Below are positions 57,614 through 64,000 of a stretch of DNA of 64,000 bases, in pieces. Within the stretch, counting starts at the first letter, position 1. The number at the start of each line of letters is the position of its first letter. The stretch comes from Halomonas halodenitrificans DSM 735. Its GTDB lineage: Bacteria > Pseudomonadota > Gammaproteobacteria > Pseudomonadales > Halomonadaceae. The notes under the pieces were generated by a model. That model was not told the origin of the DNA, did no database searches, and saw only the letters and a list, made by a program, of their open reading frames with translations. The stretch is from the NCBI RefSeq assembly GCF_000620045.1, contig NZ_JHVH01000013.1, positions 47,245 to 111,244 of the forward strand, written 5' to 3'. Made by a program: the position numbers and the translations under genes.

Positions 57614-59355
57614 ACGACCCCGTGCAACGATCCCGTGGCCTGTGGGGCGAGCTGGCCCCCTGGCTGAGCCTGCTGGCCCGACGCCGGGGCCGCCTGGCCG
57701 GCGGTGTCGGGTTGATGGCACTGACGCTGGTGTCGGCCATCGGCCTGCTGGCGCTGTCCGGGTGGTTCATTACCGCCACGGGCCTCACCGGCATCCTCCT
57801 GGCCGCCGGCGTGTCGGCGCGGTTGGGGATCTACCTGCCGGGGGGCGGCATCCGCGCCTTTGCGGTAACGCGGACCGTGGCTCGATACCTGGAGCGCCTC
57901 TACAATCACGACACCGTCCTGCGCCTGCTCGCCGACCTGCGCGGACGGCTGTTCGGGGTCATCGCCGGCCTCGACGCCCACACCCTGAGGGCCCGGCGAG
58001 CCAGCGACTGGCTCAATCGCCTGACCGCCGATATCGATACCCTGGACAGCCTTTTCCTGCGGCTGCTGGCCCCGGCCGGCGTGGCGCTGCTGGCGATCAT
58101 CGGGCTCGCCGGCTTCCTCGCTCTGTGGGCGCCGGTGGCGGGGCTCGCCGTGGGCGGACTGCTGCTGGCCGGCTGGGGATGGCTGGTGGTCGGCCAGGCG
58201 TGCCTGGGAATGGCCGTCAGCCGCCGCCAGGTCGGCCTCCGCGAGGCCCTGCGGGGACGCGTGGTAGAACAGCTGCAGGGCATGGCGGAGCTGGAGGCAT
58301 ACGGGGCGCTCGAGCACCATCGCCGGGGCATCGAGGCACTCGAGGCGGAGCTCTATCGGGACCAGCGACGGCTCGGCACCTGGGTGGCGCTGGGCAATGC
58401 CGCGGTCACGCTGCTGGTGGGGGCCACGGCCCTCACGGCGCTCTGGCTCGCCGCCTCGGCCTGGCAGGCCGGCCTGCTCTCCGGCCCCCTGGTGGTGATG
58501 ATGCCCCTGGCGGTGCTGGCCATGAACGAGGCGCTGGTCGGCCTGCCCGCGGCCTTCACCTGGCTGGGCGCCACCCGGGGGGCGGCGCAGCGACTCAACG
58601 GGCTGCGTGAGGGCGTGCGCCAGGACGCGCCGGCGGCCCAGGACCGGGCCGCGGCTCCCGGCGCGGCGGCTCCCGGAGCGCTTGCGGTGCGCCTCGAGAA
58701 TGTCTCGTTGCACTATCCCCAGGCGCCGATGGCGGCCCTGGATGGGCTCTCGCTGCGGCTCGCCGCCGGCGAGCGCCTGGCGCTCGCCGGCGCCTCGGGG
58801 GCGGGGAAGTCCAGCGTGGCGGGGCTGTTGTTGCGCCAGCTTGCGCCTGGCCGCGGCGAGATATTGCTGGGGGGGATTGCCCTGGCTGACTGGCCCGAGG
58901 CATCGCTTCGCCGGCGCGTGGCGGCGCTGACCCAGCATATCGATCTTCTCGACGACAGCCTGGCCGCCAACCTGCGCCTGGCCCGTCCCGAGGCGGAGGA
59001 GGACGCGCTATGGGCGGCGTTGGCCTGGGTGGAACTCGCCGATTGGGCCCGGGCATTGCCCGGGGGCCTCGCGACGCGAGTCGGCGAGGGCGGTCGACGG
59101 CTCTCGGGCGGGCAAGCCCGGCGCCTGGCGCTGGCGCGACTCCACCTGCTGGACCCCGACCTGGTGCTGCTCGACGAACCCTTCGCGGGCCTCGACGCCG
59201 CCACCGTGGCGAAGCTGCGACCGCGCCTGGATGCCTGGCTAAAGGGACGCTCCACGCTCTTCCTGGTACACCAGCTGGACGGCGGAAATTTCGACCCGCC
59301 AGGGATCGATTATCGCCTGACGCTGGTCGAAGGCCGGTTGGGAGGCTATACCTAG
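57610..59355 (+). CDS. cydC: CydC, subunit of the CydDC ABC exporter
   Basis: 581 residues. Membrane domain beginning LALSGWFITATGLTGILLAA, typical of CydC, then an ABC domain: LAGASGAGKSSVAGLLLRQL, LSGGQARRLALAR, LVLLDEPFAGLD. Partner of CydD in a heterodimer. Linked to its oxidase genes in one unit, cydABDC; in E. coli cydDC is elsewhere. Confidence 0.94.
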   Translation: MNDPVQRSRGLWGELAPWLSLLARRRGRLAGGVGLMALTLVSAIGLLALSGWFITATGLTGILLAAGVSARLGIYLPGGGIRAFAVTRTVARYLERLYNHDTVLRLLADLRGRLFGVIAGLDAHTLRARRASDWLNRLTADIDTLDSLFLRLLAPAGVALLAIIGLAGFLALWAPVAGLAVGGLLLAGWGWLVVGQACLGMAVSRRQVGLREALRGRVVEQLQGMAELEAYGALEHHRRGIEALEAELYRDQRRLGTWVALGNAAVTLLVGATALTALWLAASAWQAGLLSGPLVVMMPLAVLAMNEALVGLPAAFTWLGATRGAAQRLNGLREGVRQDAPAAQDRAAAPGAAAPGALAVRLENVSLHYPQAPMAALDGLSLRLAAGERLALAGASGAGKSSVAGLLLRQLAPGRGEILLGGIALADWPEASLRRRVAALTQHIDLLDDSLAANLRLARPEAEEDALWAALAWVELADWARALPGGLATRVGEGGRRLSGGQARRLALARLHLLDPDLVLLDEPFAGLDAATVAKLRPRLDAWLKGRSTLFLVHQLDGGNFDPPGIDYRLTLVEGRLGGYT

Positions 59356-59385
59356 GCCCGCTTTCACTCTTCTCAAGGAGCCATC

Positions 59386-61368
59386 ATGTCAGTCAGGGAC
59401 GCAATACCTCAGCGCAGCCGCCGCCATGGCCGGGGTCGTATCGCCATCGCACTCGCCGTGGCGTGGCCCATGGGGTCGGCGCTGGCCGCCGAGCTGCCGG
59501 TCGACGCCGTCACGCTCTCCTCCGGGGGGCTGGCCGAAGTGCAGCGCAGCGCCTCCCTCGACGGCGATGGCACCCTCTATCTGGAAGTGCCTCTGGAGCA
59601 GGTCAATGACGTGCTCAAGAGCCTGGTGGTGCGTGACCCCTCGGGGCGCATCCAGGGGCTCAGCCTGGATGGCCTGGCGACGCTGGAGGAGACCTACCGT
59701 CGGCTGCCCTTTGGCCCCGAGGACCTGGGGTCGGTGGCCCGCCTGGCCGATACCCTGCAGGGTGTGAAGGTCAGGGTCAGCTCCGGCGGTCAGCGCCTCG
59801 AAGGGCTGCTGCTGGGTGTCGCGGAACACGACGCCGCCCCGGAGGAGAATGGCGCACCAACCCTGTCATTGCTCGATGAAGAAGGGGGCGTGGCCACCCT
59901 GCGCCTGGGCGATGATGCGCGCCTCGAGGTGCTGGACCCCGCCCTGCGTGAACGCCTGGCCGAGGCCGCCGAGGTCAGCGGTCGCGCCCGCACCGACGAG
60001 ATGCGTCGCATCGCCATCGCGCTCGATGGCGAAGGCGAGCGTGACGTATCGCTCACCTATGTGGTGGCGGCACCGGTCTGGAAGAGCGCCTATCGACTGA
60101 TGCTCGAGGCCGATGGCGAGGCCCGCCTGCAGGCCTGGTCGGTGGTGGAAAATGCCAGCGGCAGCGACTGGAGCGACGTGGCGCTGACCCTCTCCAGCGG
60201 GGCGCCGGTCACCCTGACCCAGCGTCTGCTGGAGCGTTACTGGCCTACGCGCCCCGAGGTACCGGTGAGTGCCGACAGCACCGCACCGGTACGGCAGGAT
60301 GGCGGCAGCATGGAGCTGCGCGGCCTCAAGGCCGAATCCATGGTGGCCTATGGCGATGCCGCGCGGAGCCGGAGCCAGGGCATGGCGGCGGCGTCTGCCC
60401 CCGCCGCGCGTCCCGAGGTGGTCGAGAGCGCCACCGCGGCCACCTGGCAGCTCCCTGACCCGGTGGACCTCGCCGCGGGGCGCACCCTCTCGCTGCCCTA
60501 TATCGATGCGTCCGTGCCGGCGCGGCGCGTATCCCTGTACCAGCCCGAGCGCGGTGAGCGTCACCCGGTGGCGGCGGTGCGCCTGGAGAATGATACCGAG
60601 GCCTGGCTGCCCCCGGGCCTGGTGACCGTCTATGACGCCGACGTGGGTCATGTGGGCGACGTCAACCTGCCAGGCATTCCCGCCGGGGAGTCGCGCCTGG
60701 CCAGCTTCGCCGCCGACCGCAAGGTGCGGGTCGCCGAGAGCTCACACCCCGAGGAGCGAGTCGAGCGCATGGTGATCGTCGACGGGGTCCTGCGTATCAC
60801 TCACCGGTCGCGTCGGGTGACGCGCTATGCGGTGGAGAACGATGCCCGGGAGGCCCGCGACGTCCTGGTCGAGCATCCACGCCGCGACGGCTGGGAGTTC
60901 GCCTCCGAGGCGCTGGTGGAGAGCACGGCTGGCCATCACCGCCTGGAGCTGACCCTGGCACCGGGCGAGAGCGGCGAGGTCGTGGCCCGTGAGACCCGGA
61001 CCCGCCGCCAGAGCGTCGCCCTGGCGGATGCCGGCATGAATCAGCTTATCGACTGGCGGGAGGCCGCCGATGACGACACCGCCGGGCAGCTGGAAGCGCT
61101 GGTGGAGCGTCGCCGTGCGCTGGCCGAGGTGGAGCGCGAGCTCGAGGGCATCGAGGAGGGGATCGCACGAGCCGTCGAACGCCAGGCGCGCATTCGCGAC
61201 AATCTGGCGGCGGTGGGCACCGACAACGACCTGGGCCAGCGCTACCTCGGCGACCTCGAGAGCGAAGAGGAGGCGATCGCGACGCTGGAGGAGCGGCGCG
61301 AGGCCGTCGAGGCCGAGCTCGAATCTCGCCGTGAGGCCCTGGCCGAAACACTGCGTCAATTGCCGTAG
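59386..61368 (+). CDS. Secreted DUF4139 domain protein
   Basis: 660 residues. Signal peptide: basic start, then IAIALAVAWPMGSALAAELP with a likely cut after ALAA. The body is beta-rich (VKVRVSSGGQRLEGLLLG; LTYVVAAPVWKSAYRLMLEA; WSVVENASGSDWSDVALTL, a DUF4139 hallmark), with a C-terminal coiled coil (EALVERRRALAEVERELEGI...). AAGGAG precedes the ATG. It follows cydC by 30 bases and may be co-transcribed; role in the envelope unknown. Confidence 0.82.
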   Translation: MSVRDAIPQRSRRHGRGRIAIALAVAWPMGSALAAELPVDAVTLSSGGLAEVQRSASLDGDGTLYLEVPLEQVNDVLKSLVVRDPSGRIQGLSLDGLATLEETYRRLPFGPEDLGSVARLADTLQGVKVRVSSGGQRLEGLLLGVAEHDAAPEENGAPTLSLLDEEGGVATLRLGDDARLEVLDPALRERLAEAAEVSGRARTDEMRRIAIALDGEGERDVSLTYVVAAPVWKSAYRLMLEADGEARLQAWSVVENASGSDWSDVALTLSSGAPVTLTQRLLERYWPTRPEVPVSADSTAPVRQDGGSMELRGLKAESMVAYGDAARSRSQGMAAASAPAARPEVVESATAATWQLPDPVDLAAGRTLSLPYIDASVPARRVSLYQPERGERHPVAAVRLENDTEAWLPPGLVTVYDADVGHVGDVNLPGIPAGESRLASFAADRKVRVAESSHPEERVERMVIVDGVLRITHRSRRVTRYAVENDAREARDVLVEHPRRDGWEFASEALVESTAGHHRLELTLAPGESGEVVARETRTRRQSVALADAGMNQLIDWREAADDDTAGQLEALVERRRALAEVERELEGIEEGIARAVERQARIRDNLAAVGTDNDLGQRYLGDLESEEEAIATLEERREAVEAELESRREALAETLRQLP

Positions 61369-61451
61369 AAACGTTGATCGACGCGGTTTTGCGTGTTGGC
61401 TCCCTTTCCATCAGGATGGAGTGATAAGCCCAGTGGAGAGTGAGACGAGAC

Positions 61452-62444
61452 ATGCGTGATTTCCTGGCTCGCCTGCCCAAGGTCGAACTTCACCTGCATA
61501 TCGAGGGCTCCCTGGAGCCCGAGCTGATGTTGGCCCTGGCCGAGCGCAACGGCGTCACGCTGCCCTATGCCTCGGTCGAAGAGGTGCATGGCGCCTATGA
61601 CTTCAGTGACCTGCAGTCCTTCCTCGACCTCTATTACCAGGGCATGAGCGTGTTGCAGACCGCGCGGGACTTCCATGACCTGGCCATGGCCTATTTCCGG
61701 CGGGCCCATGCCGAGGGCGTGGTGCACGTGGAGATGCACTTCGACCCCCAGGCGCATCTGGTGCGGGGTATCGACCTGGCGGTCGTCATGGAAGGGCTAT
61801 CCCTGGCGCGGCGTGAAGCCGACAGGGAGCTGGGGCTCTCCACGGCCCTGATCATGGCCTTTCTCCGTGACCGCGATGCCGAAGAGGCGATGTGGGTGCT
61901 TGAGCAGGCGGCCCCCTATTGGGAAATGCTCGATGCCGTGGGGCTGGACAGTGCCGAGCAGGGCAACCCGCCTGAGAAGTTTGTGGAGGTGTTCGAGCGG
62001 GCCCGCCGGCTGGGTATTCCGCGGGTGGCCCATGCCGGTGAGGAGGGGCCGGCGGCGTATATTCTCGGCGCGCTGGACAGGCTCGACGTCTGCCGCATCG
62101 ATCATGGGGTGCGCTGCCTGGAAGACCCGTCATTGGTGGCCCGCCTGCGCGACGAGCAGACGGTGCTCACGGTCTGTCCGTTGTCCAATGTGCGCCTCAG
62201 GATGGTCGAGCGTCTCGAGGACCATCCGCTACCCCGGCTGCTGGACGAGGGCCTCAATGTCACGCTCAACTCGGACGATCCGGCCTATTTCGGGGGCGGC
62301 ATGGTCGACAACTTCCTGGCCTGCCACCGGGCCTTCGGCTGGGACGAGGCCGTCTTCCGCCGCCTGGCCGGCAACGCCATCGAGGCCGCCTTCGTCGACG
62401 AATCGCGGCGCGACGAATGGCGTCGACGGCTGGCCGAGGCCTGA
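61452..62444 (+). CDS. Adenine deaminase (adenosine deaminase family)
   Basis: 330 residues from MRDFLARLPKVELHLHIEGS. Metal ligands in ELHLHIEGSLEPEL, substrate His/Glu in RVAHAGEEGPAAYI, IDHGVRC, and the Asp pair in LNSDDPAYFGGGMVDNF. It follows closely the bacterial adenine deaminases of this fold (DSAEQGNPPEKF matches DSxExGxPPxKF of a Pseudomonas enzyme), so adenine rather than adenosine is the likely substrate. GTG at 61440 is a possible earlier start. Confidence 0.88.
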   Translation: MRDFLARLPKVELHLHIEGSLEPELMLALAERNGVTLPYASVEEVHGAYDFSDLQSFLDLYYQGMSVLQTARDFHDLAMAYFRRAHAEGVVHVEMHFDPQAHLVRGIDLAVVMEGLSLARREADRELGLSTALIMAFLRDRDAEEAMWVLEQAAPYWEMLDAVGLDSAEQGNPPEKFVEVFERARRLGIPRVAHAGEEGPAAYILGALDRLDVCRIDHGVRCLEDPSLVARLRDEQTVLTVCPLSNVRLRMVERLEDHPLPRLLDEGLNVTLNSDDPAYFGGGMVDNFLACHRAFGWDEAVFRRLAGNAIEAAFVDESRRDEWRRRLAEA

Positions 62445-62499
62445 GGCCGCCTGGCTGGCGCCACATCCTTTTCGACGTGCAGTTTCTGCAAGGCCATAC

Positions 62500-62537
62500 A
62501 GCACGGCCCCGGGAGTCACTCCCGGGGCCGTGCTTTT
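62500..62537 (+). terminator. Terminator of the adenine deaminase gene
   Basis: A 17-bp perfect stem (AGCACGGCCCCGGGAGT) with a one-base centre, followed on the plus strand by TTTTC. The minus side has no T run. Confidence 0.93.
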
Positions 62538-62586
62538 CTATCGTGGCCTGGGCATTACCGTGATCTAGAAGGCCCTGGCATAACGG

Positions 62587-63576
62587 TCACGGCAGGGCCG
62601 GCACCTCATAATCCGGCTGCTTGCCGGTCAGGCCATGCAGGAAGCGCGTGATATCGGCGATGGTCTGTTCCTCGAACTCGCGACCCAGCATTTCCTTGCC
62701 CATGATGGCGACGGCTTCCTCGAGGGTCTCGGTGGCGCCGTTGTTCATGTAGGGGTAGGTGACGGCGACGTTGCGCAGGGTCGGGGTACGGAAACGGTGG
62801 CGGTCGCTCTCCTCTCCGGTGACGTCGAAGCGACCGACGTCGGTGGAGCCGGGCACCTGAATGCGGTGGAACTGACTATCGGTCAAGGCCGGTCCGCGGT
62901 GGCAGGCGATGCAGCCGTTGTCCACGAAGGCCACCATGCCGTCCTTCTGCTGGTCGCTCAGTGCGTCCAGGTCGCCGCGCAGATAGCGGTCGAAGGGCGA
63001 GTCAGGAGTGTTGAGCGTACGCTCGAAGCTGGCGATGGCGTCGGCCAGGTTGTCGGCGCTGATCGGGTTCTCGTCGTCGGGGAAGGTCGCCGCGAACTTC
63101 TGCTGATACACCTCGAAGCCCTCCAGGCGCTCCAGGGCCTGATTCAGGTCCATGGCCATCTCCACGTCGGCCTCGATGGGACCCACGGCCTGACCCTCGA
63201 GGTCGGGCTCGCGACCATCCCAGAACTGGGAGCCGAGAAAGCCTGAGTTCAGCACGGTGGGCGTATTGCGCTCGCCGATCTGGCCGTCGTGACCGGTGGC
63301 GCGGGGAATGCGGTCAACCCAGCCCAGGGCGGGGTTATGGCAGGTGGCACAGCTGATCACGCCGCTGGAGGAGATACGCGGCTCGAAGAACAGCATATTG
63401 CCAAGCTCGACCTTTTCGGCGGTAAGCGAATTGTCCGCCGGGATGGACGGCAGATGCGGCAGTGGTTCGAAACGGTCGCGATAGTCGCTCAGGCCGTCAT
63501 CGGCCATGGCCGGTGCCGCGAGAGCGATGGTGGAACCGATAGCGATGGCGGTGACCAGGTGGCGCTTGATGAACAT
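62587..63576 (-). CDS. Di-haem cytochrome c peroxidase
   Basis: 329 residues with a Sec signal (MFIKRHLVTAIAIGSTIALA then APAMADDG). Two c-haem motifs: CATCH near 80 in SCATCHNPALGWVDR and CIACH near 225 in NGCIACHRGP. The CCP/MauG pattern TPTVLNSGFLGSQFWDGR and a C-terminal LRNVAVTYPYMNNG are present. Periplasmic reduction of hydrogen peroxide with electrons from cytochrome c. AAGGGAAA lies upstream of the chosen ATG at 63576. Placed beside the cyd cluster, but convergent with the deaminase. Confidence 0.95.
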   Translation of the reverse strand: MFIKRHLVTAIAIGSTIALAAPAMADDGLSDYRDRFEPLPHLPSIPADNSLTAEKVELGNMLFFEPRISSSGVISCATCHNPALGWVDRIPRATGHDGQIGERNTPTVLNSGFLGSQFWDGREPDLEGQAVGPIEADVEMAMDLNQALERLEGFEVYQQKFAATFPDDENPISADNLADAIASFERTLNTPDSPFDRYLRGDLDALSDQQKDGMVAFVDNGCIACHRGPALTDSQFHRIQVPGSTDVGRFDVTGEESDRHRFRTPTLRNVAVTYPYMNNGATETLEEAVAIMGKEMLGREFEEQTIADITRFLHGLTGKQPDYEVPALP

Positions 63577-63900
63577 GGCAGTTTCCCTTTTCTTGATGAC
63601 CCGGCGTCGTTGACTCACTCTGCGGTGATTCAAGATGTGCCTAATCGACACTTAACCTTATATCAATCACCTGAATCCGTGAAGCCGGCGCCGACACTCC
63701 CCCTATCACCGCCAGCGAGCATTTTTTGACCATTCGCCCCGTGCAAGTTGGCTTTCGCAAGCCCATTATTGCCAAAACCCACCGTGCTGATCGGTGCTGA
63801 CGGCCCGTTTTGTCATGCCTTTCCACCCGCCAGGCACGACATATCTGGCGATCGCGTGTCGCTTGGAACTGCTTGTGGATAGAGTGTCGCCGATTGACGG
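63577..63900. other. Intergenic region upstream of the cytochrome c peroxidase gene
   Basis: About 320 bases without a gene I can support. It must contain the peroxidase promoter. The minus-strand segment TTGATATAAGGTTAA near 63650 has only half of an FNR/Anr site. Nothing else is recognised. Confidence 0.5.
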
Positions 63901-64000
63901 TCAGCATGGCGTTCCTCGTGGATAACGCAGTCGGCTCCGCAGCGTCTTGAGCACCGTCATGCGCCCGATATCCTGCCCGAAGTCGAGGATGATCTGCCGT
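63901..64000 (-). CDS. Possible C-terminal fragment of an unidentified gene
   Basis: One minus-strand frame is open from the right edge to a TGA at 63903-63901, giving 32 residues (including RQIILDFGQDIGRMTVLKTL and ending PRGTPC). It looks like plausible coding sequence but the family is not recognisable from this length. Confidence 0.35.
   Translation of the reverse strand, partial: RQIILDFGQDIGRMTVLKTLRSRLRYPRGTPC

Noticed and set aside
63640..63670. FNR/Anr box upstream of the cytochrome c peroxidase gene
   Set aside because: Only the TTGAT half is present; the other half does not match ATCAA.

Overview
The window is high-GC chromosomal DNA of a gammaproteobacterium, most likely a member of the Halomonadaceae (Halomonas/Chromohalobacter type). 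This rests on Pseudomonas-like gene orders (uvrY-uvrC-pgsA; gyrA-serC-pheA-tyrA/aroA-cmk-rpsA), an MvaT-type H-NS protein, a CIO-type cytochrome bd, and acidic protein tails such as that of GyrA. It is core-genome sequence. I see no prophage, insertion sequence, integrase, CRISPR array or rRNA. The genus is an inference from gene content.

Layout. 1-6 kb: pgsA (cut by the left edge), uvrC and uvrY on the minus strand, one tRNA-Ala(GGC) with its own promoter and terminator, then thiO-thiS-thiG behind a TPP riboswitch. 6-11 kb: argF, grxD, rnt, argG, a HlyU-family protein and a DUF294 nucleotidyltransferase-like protein. 11-17 kb: four overlapping or abutting minus-strand genes forming a probable signalling module: single-domain receiver, membrane-anchored PAS/DnaQ-exonuclease fusion, tiny membrane protein, and a symporter-histidine kinase of CrbS type. 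17-21 kb: gst, then cstA with a small CC-ending protein and an ArsA/Get3-like ATPase. 21-29 kb: nth, a soluble orphan RnfB/RsxB, metG, thiI, an acyltransferase and rdgC.

29-40.5 kb: gyrA, serC, pheA, a tyrA-aroA fusion carrying an in-frame 27-bp minisatellite, cmk, rpsA behind a structured leader, mvaT, and a small gene whose product keeps an MvaT oligomerisation-like helix but has no DNA-binding domain. 40.5-43 kb: queC-queE-(double-domain QueD-like)-ykgJ, for 7-deazaguanine/queuosine synthesis. 43-49 kb: trhP, a DUF2789 protein, asparaginase, an MFS carrier and rhlE. 49-53 kb: pqiABC. 53.5-61 kb: cydABDC and a DUF4139 secreted protein. 61-64 kb: adenine deaminase, a di-haem cytochrome c peroxidase and an unassigned partial gene at the right edge.

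The best candidates for undescribed biology are: (i) the small MvaT-motif protein next to mvaT, a possible natural H-NS-family antagonist; (ii) the kinase/exonuclease/receiver module, with a membrane-tethered DEDDh exonuclease behind a PAS sensor; (iii) the rpsA leader, which has a closing helix followed by a three-part mutually exclusive pairing; (iv) the minisatellite inside the TyrA Rossmann fold; and (v) a small set of structured intergenic elements. No sequence search was possible, so family names come from motif recognition.
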